DNA of 63,438 nt, from positions 1 to 63,438 of the forward strand of contig CALGLJ010000094.1 of assembly GCA_937930235.1 (NCBI GenBank). The letters are read 5' to 3'. This stretch comes from an uncultured Verrucomicrobiales bacterium (GTDB lineage: Bacteria > Verrucomicrobiota > Verrucomicrobiia > Verrucomicrobiales > Akkermansiaceae). The notes beneath the pieces are model-generated. The model was not told the origin of the DNA and did no database searches. It saw only the letters and a program-made list of their open reading frames with translations. The position numbers and the translations under genes are program-made. Shown piece after piece: positions 34,434 to 43,066 of this stretch; the first letter of the stretch is position 1; the number at the start of each line of letters is the position of its first letter.

Positions 34434-37028
34434 TTACTCGAAATCGTCGTCGAGATCCTCTGGCAGAAAGAGATCCTCGCTCTCTTCCAACTCGACAGAT
34501 TCCTTATTGGCAACTCGTGAAATCACGACGCGGAATCCGTGTGACACGAGCCGAGTGTCATTACGCTGTAGGTCACGGTGACTCAGCAAGAGGTGGGCTT
34601 CATCATGACTTTCCCAGCTCCCTCCACGAGCCACAGCCAAGAACGAATCTTCCTGATAATTGTCTGAAACCCACTCGAACACATTTCCTCCCAGATCGGC
34701 AATGCCCAGCGTATTCTTACCGAATCTCCCAACTGGCGCCGTGTGACGGTACTCGTCTTCGTAATTCTCAATCATCTCGTCCCCATAATTTCCCGATCCT
34801 ACGGGAGGCGGCCAAGTCCCTTCTCCCCACGGGAAGACGTCTGGATTCTCACTCTCACGTTGAGCTGGGGTTTCACCAAGCTCCGCCAAGTCAACCATCT
34901 GACTCCATTCGCTATCACTTGGGAGGCGATACTCATTCCGCTCTTTGATTCTACTGAGCCGATCACTCTTTTCGAGGTTGGTCAACCATCGACAAAACTC
35001 CTCCGCCTCACCACGAGTCACATTGACTACGGGGTGTTCCTCGGTTTGTGAAAAATCTAAAATTTCAGGCTCTTTCTCCTGACTCGTAAGAAAATGACGA
35101 TAGTCTTTTACCCGCACCTCATGCACTCCAACCATAAGATCCTCTCCCAAGGGGACGAATTCCATCCCCAGACTATTCTTCCAACTACCCTGCCCAAAGC
35201 GCACACTCTTATCAGGTCTCAGTTTGATTAATTTAGGAGGAGGATCTTGTAGGTCTGACAAAGGGGCATGTCCGGTGACCGTCTTATATCCTTCTAGAGC
35301 GACCGTGTAGGTCACGATCCCCGGCTGAATCTTCCCTGACCAGGGAGTCGTCCCAATATAGCGAGTATCAATAAAGACCTCTGCTCCCGCAGGTTCGGTA
35401 TTGATTTCAAAAATGACATAAGGAATCGGACGGACTTCCAACTGAAAAGGGCGCCACCCCGAAGGAGCGCCGTCGGGAATTTTTCCAAAGCCGGTATTGT
35501 AAAATTTCACTTTTATCTCGCGATCTTTCTCATCCAGCTCATCCAAATCGCGAGGCAGATAGCCCTCTTCCCGGCATTTGCTCTCCAACCAATCCGCGTA
35601 ATCATCGGTCCAGGACTTCTTCACCAGAACGATCTTCGTTTCTTCTCCATAAGCCGAATGAGAAATCACATAAGGTTCATGATCACCTTCCACCAAGTCA
35701 TTTTCTAATCGGTAGAGATTCCACTCACGCTCTCCCACGTATTGTGAGGAAACGTGATTCCTTCCTTCGGGGTTATAAACCATTCCCAAGGCATCTTTCC
35801 AAATTTCATTCTCAATCGGCGGTGCATCCACCAAAAGCTCTACCTCCACCACTTGCACCTGATCGTTTGACTCAACCTGTATCGGAACCTCAAGGGGGCG
35901 ATAGCCCTCTTTTTTCAAAACGACATTCACCGTACTTCCAACAACCAAGGCCTCGGGGAAATCAAATCTAGTTGGCCCTTGCAAAAGGCCATCGAGATAG
36001 ACTTCCGCAGCCGGAGGCTGGCTGATAATTGTGACTCGAGTCCACTCTGGCGGCAGGGGAACGCGTCGCCCCTCAATCACCCTTGTCCCCCATGATGCCT
36101 GAAACCAGATCTGAAAGATAAAGAAGCTGAGAAAAGCCACAATAACCGCCATGATCTTGACGCCGGCCGGGATTTTACGCCGGATTTTTTTTCCTTCTTC
36201 CAGAGCCGTTAATTGCTCGACCAAAGAGGAGGCGCTTTTGATTTTGCGTTTTTCAACCCGCGGCTCGCAGACATCACAGATGATGCGATTCAATTTGATC
36301 CATTTCTTGCGATCATCTTCATCAGGTCTCTCGACCGGAAGCTCAGGAAACTGGAGGCGATCCATCCCCGTCGCCATTTCATAAAGCACCTTTCCCAGAC
36401 TATAAACATCTGCTCCTACCGTCCCCGGACCTTCCGGAGGCACAAAACCTTCTGTTCCGACAAAGGTCCGCTGATCCAAAGCCGCGACTAGGCCAATGTC
36501 AGCAAGCTTGGCCTTTCCTTCGACAAAAATGATGTTGGATGGTTTCACATCACGATGCGTCAGCTCACATTCATGAAGGTGTTGAAGAGCCTCGGCTAAA
36601 CGACGCCCCGTCTCCACACAGAGATTGGTATCCAGCGGAATTCCTGGAGTTTTCAGAGCATCACTCCGCACCGTGCGAGGTTCATATTCTGCGGGGTTAA
36701 TTTCACCGGGAGAATGAGCATCATCACCCAGCTCCATCACATAGTAGTAGAAAGGCAGTTCCCCCTCACCCATACTGCGCCCCACATGCAAGATGTGCAC
36801 GAGGCCCGGGTGATCTCTGGAGATTGGTTCGAACTTTAAAATTCCTTCAAACTCTCTTTCGAAAGTTCGCTCATCACTAAAATCTTCTCGGTATACGATC
36901 TTAACGGCACGCAAAGCACCGGTCACTCCGCGTGCGAGCCACACTTCACCATAAGCCCCGCCGCCAATTTTGCGGAGAACCTCATGATCCGGAATGATTG
37001 GATCAGGTCTTATCTTCCTCTTCTGCAT
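34434..37028 (-). CDS. Ser/Thr protein kinase with PEGA and FGE-sulfatase domains
   Basis: 864 aa. The kinase domain (about 10-270) is complete: Gly-loop 'IGGGAYGEVWLARG', Lys in 'RAVKIVYRE', 'LTHRDVKPSNIIF', and the activation-segment motif DIG in place of DFG. A transmembrane helix sits near residue 295 ('GVKIMAVIVAFLSFFIFQ'). Two PEGA domains follow ('PAAEVYLDGLLQGPT', 'PAGAEVFIDTRYIGTTPW'). The last 250 residues form a formylglycine-generating-enzyme/SUMF1-like domain ('NSLGMEFVPLGEDLM', 'LPSDSEWSQM', 'LGGNVFEWV', 'ARGGSW'). So a cytoplasmic kinase is joined to an extracytoplasmic sensor-like module. The FGE fold is used as a ligand-binding domain in many proteins; catalytic Cys residues are not evident. 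It overlaps the sigma gene by 26 nt. Confidence 0.9.
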   Translation of the reverse strand: MQKRKIRPDPIIPDHEVLRKIGGGAYGEVWLARGVTGALRAVKIVYREDFSDERTFEREFEGILKFEPISRDHPGLVHILHVGRSMGEGELPFYYYVMELGDDAHSPGEINPAEYEPRTVRSDALKTPGIPLDTNLCVETGRRLAEALQHLHECELTHRDVKPSNIIFVEGKAKLADIGLVAALDQRTFVGTEGFVPPEGPGTVGADVYSLGKVLYEMATGMDRLQFPELPVERPDEDDRKKWIKLNRIICDVCEPRVEKRKIKSASSLVEQLTALEEGKKIRRKIPAGVKIMAVIVAFLSFFIFQIWFQASWGTRVIEGRRVPLPPEWTRVTIISQPPAAEVYLDGLLQGPTRFDFPEALVVGSTVNVVLKKEGYRPLEVPIQVESNDQVQVVEVELLVDAPPIENEIWKDALGMVYNPEGRNHVSSQYVGEREWNLYRLENDLVEGDHEPYVISHSAYGEETKIVLVKKSWTDDYADWLESKCREEGYLPRDLDELDEKDREIKVKFYNTGFGKIPDGAPSGWRPFQLEVRPIPYVIFEINTEPAGAEVFIDTRYIGTTPWSGKIQPGIVTYTVALEGYKTVTGHAPLSDLQDPPPKLIKLRPDKSVRFGQGSWKNSLGMEFVPLGEDLMVGVHEVRVKDYRHFLTSQEKEPEILDFSQTEEHPVVNVTRGEAEEFCRWLTNLEKSDRLSRIKERNEYRLPSDSEWSQMVDLAELGETPAQRESENPDVFPWGEGTWPPPVGSGNYGDEMIENYEDEYRHTAPVGRFGKNTLGIADLGGNVFEWVSDNYQEDSFLAVARGGSWESHDEAHLLLSHRDLQRNDTRLVSHGFRVVISRVANKESVELEESEDLFLPEDLDDDFE

Positions 37029-37701
37029 CCTTATTGAGCTTTGAGAGCTCTTTTTTCAAAACAGATCCGACACGGTGCTTAGCGAGATATACCTGCGCCA
37101 TACTGACGCCGAGGTGATCTTGCACTTTTTTCGCATCCCACTGTTTAATCACGTAGTAGTCAAAAATTTGATACTGTTTGGGTGAGACCTGAGCCTTCAC
37201 TTTTGTGAGGGCCATATCTGCGATGTTTTTCTTCCACTCAACATCCCACATCCGATTGAGCAAATCTCCTTTGGGGTCTTCAAATCGATCAATGATTGCC
37301 GTTTTCCGCTCATCATCCCAACCGCCTCCAGGCATCGCCGTATCCTTTTTACGCTTTCTGAACTGATCATTAATCCGCCAGCGCGTCATATTCATGAGCC
37401 ATGTTTTAAATGAACCCTGCTTCGGATCGTAGAGATTCTTTTTACTCTGTTTAGCGATCGATAAAATCGTCTCCTGCACCGTATCAAAGGCTTCGTCAGG
37501 ACGGAGTCCCGCCTTGATTCCCACCGCGTAAATCAATTTCCAGTATGTCTGATAGAACTCGTCCCAAGTCCGCTGATCTTCCCAGTTCTCTAGTCTGGCG
37601 ATGAGGCTCTTGCGAGTCTTGGCGTAGCCTTTGGAGAGATCCACCTCTTTTTCAGCAGGATCTTCGCCATTCTCTTCCTTTGTCTCATTTTCGTTTGCCA
37701 T
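37003..37701 (-). CDS. ECF-like RNA polymerase sigma factor linked to the kinase
   Basis: 232 aa from the ATG at 37701 (the ORF-track start adds 11 residues). Region 2 is 'GLRPDEAFDTVQETILSIAK' plus 'GSFKTWLMNMTRWRINDQFRKR'. Region 4 is a helix-turn-helix 'KVQDHLGVSMAQVYLAKHRV'. There is no region 1 or 3, so it is ECF-like. The N-terminal 40 residues are acidic. Its end overlaps the start of the Ser/Thr kinase gene by 26 nt, giving tight coupling. Sigma factors paired with kinases are known in Planctomycetes and relatives, where phosphorylation may control the sigma factor; here that is inference. Confidence 0.85.
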   Translation of the reverse strand: MANENETKEENGEDPAEKEVDLSKGYAKTRKSLIARLENWEDQRTWDEFYQTYWKLIYAVGIKAGLRPDEAFDTVQETILSIAKQSKKNLYDPKQGSFKTWLMNMTRWRINDQFRKRKKDTAMPGGGWDDERKTAIIDRFEDPKGDLLNRMWDVEWKKNIADMALTKVKAQVSPKQYQIFDYYVIKQWDAKKVQDHLGVSMAQVYLAKHRVGSVLKKELSKLNKDAEEEDKT

Positions 37702-37860
37702 GATTTTCATGTGATTAATAACACACTTTACCACCCAAGTCTTTCGCGAAAGTTAACTATGTCAATGCTGCGCATCGACGGAACACGTCCTAATGGAAGA
37801 TCTTCCTCCGAAAGGAAGAGAGGGATTGCAAATAAAATCGCCCTACCATAGCCTCCTTTC

Positions 37861-38901
37861 ATGCCCCCAGCTCCGGACCTGAATAAACTCCCTCCATTAC
37901 CGAGTGTTTCTTCAGAGGAGCCTGCTCGAAGCCCGATGAGCGTCCTGGAGCCCATCCCCTCTCTCTCATCAGATCAAGAGAAACCAATCCTCCCAAAAGT
38001 CTCCCCTGCTGATTCAAAGGGATCGATTGTTCAAATGGATCTCCACGGAAAGAGCACTCAACCAGCCCCTTTCGTTCGAAAAATTGACTCCCCTTTTGAG
38101 CATCTCAACGCCCCTTTGGTAGAACCCCACGAACCAAAGAACCACGAACCAGCGAATACTGTTTCAGCCAACCCTTTACCCACCGGACCTCTTAAAAAAA
38201 CTGACGCCGTCTCCCAAGCCACCGCTATGAAGAGGCCAAATACGGCCATTCCCCCTGCTCCACCATCTCCTAGTAAACGAAAAAAATCTCTGACCGGACC
38301 AGTGGAAGTCCGCTCAGAGCCTCGCGCGCTGGCCCCTCCGGACATCATGCTCCGAAATACCATTCGCCGCAGCGTCTCTGAACAAAACTCGGCCGCCAGC
38401 CCCTTCCGCGATATCAGCCCCTTACTGCGGATGCAGTGGATGATTCAGGCTCTCTTTAGCAGCCGCACCTTCGATGACATCGCATTTGAAAAGACCCGCC
38501 GGTTCCGAATCGAAGAAGTCTACCTCCTGCGGAAAGAATCATACACCCTGATCTCATATGCCAGCAGTGATCCGATCCGGCACATCTATCCGCGCAAAGT
38601 CGATTACGACCTGAGAAGACTCCGAGTAGAAGTCAATGAGGCCGTCAAAAACAACCTCTCCACATTCAAAATTACCGGGGGGAAAAATGTCATCATCCGC
38701 ACCGGTAATTACTCCCATTTAGTGGCCGTCATTCGTGGAACAGAAAATGAATTTTTTGAAGATGACCTTGATTACACCCATCGCCGAATCGAGCACCGCG
38801 TAGGGAAACGTTTAATCGATGAAGTTTCTAATTTCACCTTTCCCTTACAGCCGCTGCTTGAAGATTGCCTCCTGATCCAATCGCCTACGGCACCTCAATA
38901 A
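37861..38901 (+). CDS. Hypothetical protein with Pro-rich N-terminus and conserved-looking C-terminal domain
   Basis: 346 aa, ATG start, no signal peptide. The first 175 residues are low-complexity and rich in Pro, Ser and Lys. The last 160 look like a folded alpha/beta domain ('LRMQWMIQALFSSRTFDDIAF', 'YTLISYASSDPIRHIY', 'HRRIEHRVGKRLIDEV') that I cannot place. It is divergent from the sigma/kinase pair across about 160 nt, so it could share regulation with it and could even be a kinase substrate, which is guesswork. Confidence 0.55.
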   Translation: MPPAPDLNKLPPLPSVSSEEPARSPMSVLEPIPSLSSDQEKPILPKVSPADSKGSIVQMDLHGKSTQPAPFVRKIDSPFEHLNAPLVEPHEPKNHEPANTVSANPLPTGPLKKTDAVSQATAMKRPNTAIPPAPPSPSKRKKSLTGPVEVRSEPRALAPPDIMLRNTIRRSVSEQNSAASPFRDISPLLRMQWMIQALFSSRTFDDIAFEKTRRFRIEEVYLLRKESYTLISYASSDPIRHIYPRKVDYDLRRLRVEVNEAVKNNLSTFKITGGKNVIIRTGNYSHLVAVIRGTENEFFEDDLDYTHRRIEHRVGKRLIDEVSNFTFPLQPLLEDCLLIQSPTAPQ

Positions 38902-38910
38902 CTCCGCTTC

Positions 38911-39363
38911 TCAAAAAACTTCTTTTAAGAGTGACTCCAAGCACTCCTGATCAGTCTCATCAAACGATCCAATCTCGGTCGAATCGACATCAAAGACTGC
39001 GATCAAGACGCCATCTTTAAACACGGGAACGACAATCTCGCTGCGAGAATTTTCATCACAGGCAATATGCCCCGGAAAAGCACTCACATCTTCTACAACC
39101 TGAGTCACTTCCGTCTCCGCAGCAGTGCCGCACACTCCTTTCCCCATTTTGATTCTTAAGCACCCCACGGAGCCTTGATATGGCCCGATCACCAGCCCTC
39201 CTTCGCTGCGTCGATAAAAGCCCGTCCAAAAGAAATGGGGCAGCGCATGGTGAAGAACTCCTACGACAGAAGCCATGCGAGCGATCTCATCACTCTCACC
39301 CTCAACGAGGGTAAGGATTTGTTCATGACACTGTTGATAGATTTGCTTTTTTGAAACCGACAT
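38911..39363 (-). CDS. msrC: Free methionine-(R)-sulfoxide reductase (GAF domain)
   Basis: 150 aa from the ATG at 39363. It is a single GAF domain with the fRMsr signature: 'CLRIKMGKGVCGTAAE' and 'FPGHIACDENSRSEIVVPV' give the three redox cysteines known from the family, with 'FFWTGFYRR' and 'GPYQG' near the N-terminus. It reduces free Met-R-sulfoxide to methionine with thioredoxin, protecting against oxidation. Convergent with the upstream hypothetical gene after 9 nt and divergent from dnaX. Confidence 0.9.
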   Translation of the reverse strand: MSVSKKQIYQQCHEQILTLVEGESDEIARMASVVGVLHHALPHFFWTGFYRRSEGGLVIGPYQGSVGCLRIKMGKGVCGTAAETEVTQVVEDVSAFPGHIACDENSRSEIVVPVFKDGVLIAVFDVDSTEIGSFDETDQECLESLLKEVF

Positions 39364-39427
39364 CGGCGCGACATTATTTCTAAAACTCAGCCCTGACAAA
39401 CCTGCATTCTCCTCTACACTCTTCTTT

Positions 39428-40900
39428 GTGAGTTATCAGGTCTTTGCCCGGAAATACCGTCCCCGTACATTCGATGATGTCTTAGGTCAGGATCACGTGA
39501 TCCATACCTTACGTAATGCCATTGAGCAGAAACGCATCGCGCATGCCTACCTCCTCGTCGGTCCCCGTGGCACCGGCAAGACCACCACGGCCCGAATCCT
39601 CGCCAAAGCACTCAATTGTCCTGATGGACCTAAAATTGATTTTGATCCCGATCACGAAGCGTGTGTCGAAATCGCAGAAGGACGCGCCCTGGACGTGTTA
39701 GAGATTGATGGAGCTTCGAATAATGGCGTGGAGCAGGTCCGAGAACTCCGAGAAACGGTCGCCTTTGCCCCCGCACGAGGACCGTATAAAATCTATTACA
39801 TCGATGAGGTCCACATGCTCTCAAACGCCGCCTTCAATGCTCTTCTTAAAACTCTGGAAGAGCCACCCGAACATGTGAAATTCATCTTTGCCACGACAGA
39901 ACCCAATAAAATCCTCCCCACCATCATCTCTCGTTGTCAGCGTTTTGACCTACGCCCTATCCCCACCGAAATCATTTCCAAACACCTTCTTCACATCGCG
40001 GAGGAAGAGTCCGTGGCACTTGATCACGCAGCGGCCTGGGCCATTGCGAAAGGAGCCGAAGGCGGCATGCGCGATGCTCAGTCAATGCTCGATCAACTTG
40101 TGGCCTTCTGTGGAGAAAAAATCACGGAAGCCAACGTGCTCGACATCTTCGGCTTCACCTCCAGAGAAACCGTCGCCACCCTCATCCATGGTCTCCTCAA
40201 AAAAGAGGCCGCGCAAGCACTCACGGTTGCATACGAACAATTTGAAAGCGGGAAAGACTTGTCTCAATTTCTCGCCGAAACCGTCCTCGCAATTCGCGCC
40301 CTCGTAGTTTCAAAAATTGATTCCAAAGCCAGTCGAGAAGGCTTTTCCGAAGCTCTCTGGGCCGATCTGACCGCCGCCATCGAGCCCATCCCAGCAGAGC
40401 GCCTCCTTGCCCTCATTGACGTATTTGCAGAAGCGGAAAGCCGGATGAAATGGGCCTCTAACAAACGCCTTCATTTCGAACTCGCCTGCTTAAAGGCGAT
40501 CCAAAGTTTGAACGAAATCCGCTTGAGTGATGTCATAAAAACGATGGGAAAGGTTCAAGTGGAATCGGTCACCGCAAATCGCGCCGCCTCTCCGCCCCTT
40601 TCAGAACCTTCTCATCCTGAACCGACTTCCAGCCCAAAGACCACTCATGCTTCTGATCAATCCTCACAAGGAAACACCCCGCCAGAGAAGACGGAAAAAG
40701 CCTCTGGCATCGATGCTCTTATTGCCAGCGCTCCAGATGAGCCCGAAGAAATCTCCACCCCTCCTGCTGCTCAGTCAGCTCCTCCCAAAAACGAAGAAAA
40801 AACTCCCGAACCTGAACCCGAAATCGAAACGAACGATTTCCATAATGACCCACTGGTTCAGGAAGCACTTAAAATTTTCAAAGGCACCTTGGTCTCTTAA
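39428..40900 (+). CDS. dnaX: DNA polymerase III subunit gamma/tau
   Basis: 490 aa, GTG start ('SYQVFARKYRPRTFDDVLGQ'). Walker A is 'GPRGTGKTTTARILA', DExx is 'IYYIDEVHMLS', and sensor 1 is 'FIFATTEPNKILPTI' followed by 'SRCQRFDLRPI'. It is the clamp-loader motor. The zinc module between Walker A and DExx, normally four Cys, has only two here ('LNCPDG' and 'HEACVEI'). The C-terminal tail is Pro/Glu-rich. Length is nearer to the short tau forms of non-enterobacteria. Confidence 0.93.
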   Translation: MSYQVFARKYRPRTFDDVLGQDHVIHTLRNAIEQKRIAHAYLLVGPRGTGKTTTARILAKALNCPDGPKIDFDPDHEACVEIAEGRALDVLEIDGASNNGVEQVRELRETVAFAPARGPYKIYYIDEVHMLSNAAFNALLKTLEEPPEHVKFIFATTEPNKILPTIISRCQRFDLRPIPTEIISKHLLHIAEEESVALDHAAAWAIAKGAEGGMRDAQSMLDQLVAFCGEKITEANVLDIFGFTSRETVATLIHGLLKKEAAQALTVAYEQFESGKDLSQFLAETVLAIRALVVSKIDSKASREGFSEALWADLTAAIEPIPAERLLALIDVFAEAESRMKWASNKRLHFELACLKAIQSLNEIRLSDVIKTMGKVQVESVTANRAASPPLSEPSHPEPTSSPKTTHASDQSSQGNTPPEKTEKASGIDALIASAPDEPEEISTPPAAQSAPPKNEEKTPEPEPEIETNDFHNDPLVQEALKIFKGTLVS

Positions 40901-40912
40901 ATTCATCTGTTC

Positions 40913-41908
40913 ATGATTTACCGCCGCACTTGGCAACTCGTGCCTCTCATCCTCCTCGGCGGGTCCCTTGGGTTACATCTCATTACGGTTCTTCTGTTTA
41001 CTCACACCCCGGATCGCTTCGCGGCATTCACCGTTTTTCCCGTCTGGGTTTGGGGAGGTATCGGTCTGATCTTAAGTGGCAGCGCTTTTCTTTTCTTACG
41101 CGCTCGCCTTTCGCTCATCGTCTCACTGGTGTGGGCGGTCACGATTTTCCTTCTGGCAGATGAAGCCAGAAGTCTCGGACGCTTGGGGCATTCCCCTCCC
41201 CTCATTGGCAGTCGAGACGCCTCCATTCGAGTCGTCACTTTCAATTGCCACTCAGGTCGAAATTTGGATCTACACCTCGCCCCTTACTTGCCGGACATTA
41301 TCTTCCTCCAAGAAATTCGTTCAGGTTATCATGCCAAAAAATTAGTCGAAAAACTCTTCAACGGTCAGGGTGACTATCGTCACTACGCTCGCCGATCATG
41401 CGCCGTCATCGTGCGTGGTAAAATCGCCCATTACCTCGAAGTTCCCGGTACTCGCTGTCAACTTGTCACGGCAAGACTTCACAACGGAGTGGAAGTTCAG
41501 CTCATGAATGTCCACCTCTCTCCGGCGACGACCAACCTCCGGCTTTGGCGTCGCGACTGCTGGCGGGCTCACTACCATAACCGCCTTCGCCGCAGAACAG
41601 AACTAGCCTATCAACTCGCCGTGCTGAAACAAAAGACCCCCGCCTTTCGCCTCCCCACCATTATTGCTGGGGACTTCAATGCTCCTGCGAATGATGCTTC
41701 TTATGATCTCTTCGGAGGAAATTTCGTCGATACCTTTGCATCTGTCGGCTCTGGTTGGGGGAATAGCTACCCCAGCACATTCCCCATTGTGCGCATTGAT
41801 CATATTTTTTCCACGACAGATCTCATCCCAGAACGCTGTGCCGCCATTACCATTCCAGGCTCAGACCATCGCATGATCGTCGCAGACATCCTGCCTCGGC
41901 AAAATTAA
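40913..41908 (+). CDS. Membrane-anchored endonuclease/exonuclease/phosphatase-family protein
   Basis: 331 aa. The N-terminal 90 residues form two or three transmembrane helices (LILLGGSLGLHLITVLLF and two more). The C-terminal part is an EEP domain: 'RVVTFNCHSGRN', 'DIIFLQEIR' (Glu metal ligand), 'LMNVHLSP', 'TIIAGDFNAPAND' and the final 'GSDHRMIVAD' (catalytic His). Members hydrolyse phosphodiesters in DNA, RNA or lipids; the target is unknown. The catalytic domain is probably outside the membrane. It starts 12 nt after dnaX stops. Confidence 0.85.
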   Translation: MIYRRTWQLVPLILLGGSLGLHLITVLLFTHTPDRFAAFTVFPVWVWGGIGLILSGSAFLFLRARLSLIVSLVWAVTIFLLADEARSLGRLGHSPPLIGSRDASIRVVTFNCHSGRNLDLHLAPYLPDIIFLQEIRSGYHAKKLVEKLFNGQGDYRHYARRSCAVIVRGKIAHYLEVPGTRCQLVTARLHNGVEVQLMNVHLSPATTNLRLWRRDCWRAHYHNRLRRRTELAYQLAVLKQKTPAFRLPTIIAGDFNAPANDASYDLFGGNFVDTFASVGSGWGNSYPSTFPIVRIDHIFSTTDLIPERCAAITIPGSDHRMIVADILPRQN

Positions 41909-41918
41909 ACCTCTTATA

Positions 41919-42302
41919 TCACTCTCCCATGACGACCGCGTTTGCAGCCGCATAATGTTTGGCATGGGTCAGACTCACCTTGACTTCGACGACCTTACGA
42001 GACGCGGCATACGCAGCTCCATTTCCCGATAAAGTCACCGCAGGTTCCCCAGATTCTTTCCGGTCAATTTCGAGATCCAACCAGCCAATCTCTTTTCCGA
42101 TCCCGGTTCCGAAAGCCTTTGCAATCGCTTCTTTCGCCGCAAAGCGAGCAGCAAAATGAAGCTCTGGACGCTTCTGCTTTTGACAATACTGTTGTTCAGA
42201 TTCAGTGAAAATGCGCTGCATAAAGCGCTCGCCAAATTCATCAAGAGAAGACTTCACTCGATCTACCTCGACGACATCGATTCCAATTCCGAGAAGATTC
42301 AC
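41919..42302 (-). CDS. acpS: Holo-[acyl-carrier-protein] synthase
   Basis: 127 aa, GTG start. 'GIGIDVVEVDRVKSSL' at the N-terminus and 'FAARFAAKEAIAKAFGTG' are the two AcpS signatures holding the Mg-binding Asp and Glu. It transfers 4'-phosphopantetheine from CoA to ACP. The start overlaps the stop of pdxJ (GTGA), a widely conserved gene pair. Confidence 0.93.
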   Translation of the reverse strand: MNLLGIGIDVVEVDRVKSSLDEFGERFMQRIFTESEQQYCQKQKRPELHFAARFAAKEAIAKAFGTGIGKEIGWLDLEIDRKESGEPAVTLSGNGAAYAASRKVVEVKVSLTHAKHYAAANAVVMGE

Positions 42303-43054
42303 CCTTCCCCTCCTTGGTATGCAGCCATGGCATCGCGCATCTCTTTCACAGATTGGCGAAGCCCAACAAACATCGCACGTGCAATCAACGTATGCCCAAT
42401 ATTCAGTTCGCTCAGGTGCTTGATGGAAAAAATATCCTGAAGGTTCTCATGGTGAATCCCATGGCCGGCATTGATCTGAAGCCCAAGTGCCTGCCCCTGA
42501 TCAGCTCCAGCCTGCAGACGAGCAAGCTCTTTCAGTCGACTTTCCCCCTCCGCTAACGCAAATGCGCCCGTGTGAAGCTCGATCATCTCGACTCCCAACT
42601 CTCCAGCGGCCGCGATTTGCTTCGGATCAGGATCAATAAAAAGACTGACTTTGATTCCTAGATTTTGCAGGACCGGAATTCTTGTCTTCAGGGTGGCGCT
42701 TTGCTTCAACACATCCAAGCCTCCTTCCGTGGTCACCTCTTCCCGGCTCTCCGGGACGATGCAGACAAATGCGGGTTGAAGCTCCACCGCTAAGGTAAAC
42801 ATTTCGGGAGTATTTGCCATCTCCAGATTGATCGGCAGATCGATTTCACGTTTGAGCAAAAAGGCATCCTCCGCCTGCATATGACGACGATCTTCTCTCA
42901 CATGAATGGTGATGGAATCGGCTCCGCCCGCCTCGGACTCACGGGCCGCTTCCAAAATAGAAGGCTCCACAATGGGCGCGTCAGGATTGAGGGCATAACG
43001 GGCTTGCCGCAGCGTGGCCACGTGATCGATATTGACCCCAAGAAGTAAGCTCAT
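42299..43054 (-). CDS. pdxJ: Pyridoxine 5'-phosphate synthase
   Basis: 251 aa. The opening 'LLGVNIDHVATLRQAR' is typical, with 'ADSITIHVREDRRHMQ', 'INLEMA', 'VCIVPESREEVTTEGGLDV' and 'NAGHGIHHENL'. It condenses 1-deoxyxylulose 5-phosphate with 3-amino-2-oxopropyl phosphate to make PNP, the last ring-forming step of the DXP-dependent vitamin B6 route. It is 12 nt downstream of thiG, which also uses deoxyxylulose phosphate. Confidence 0.95.
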   Translation of the reverse strand: MSLLLGVNIDHVATLRQARYALNPDAPIVEPSILEAARESEAGGADSITIHVREDRRHMQAEDAFLLKREIDLPINLEMANTPEMFTLAVELQPAFVCIVPESREEVTTEGGLDVLKQSATLKTRIPVLQNLGIKVSLFIDPDPKQIAAAGELGVEMIELHTGAFALAEGESRLKELARLQAGADQGQALGLQINAGHGIHHENLQDIFSIKHLSELNIGHTLIARAMFVGLRQSVKEMRDAMAAYQGGEG

Positions 43055-43066
43055 GGTAGCGAAGAA

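Noticed and set aside
40195-40206. A-run in dnaX (CTC AAA AAA GAG) as a possible -1 frameshift site for gamma subunit
   Set aside because: The run is at residue about 257, too early to give a working gamma protein, and the heptamer is not in the right reading phase for a tandem slip.
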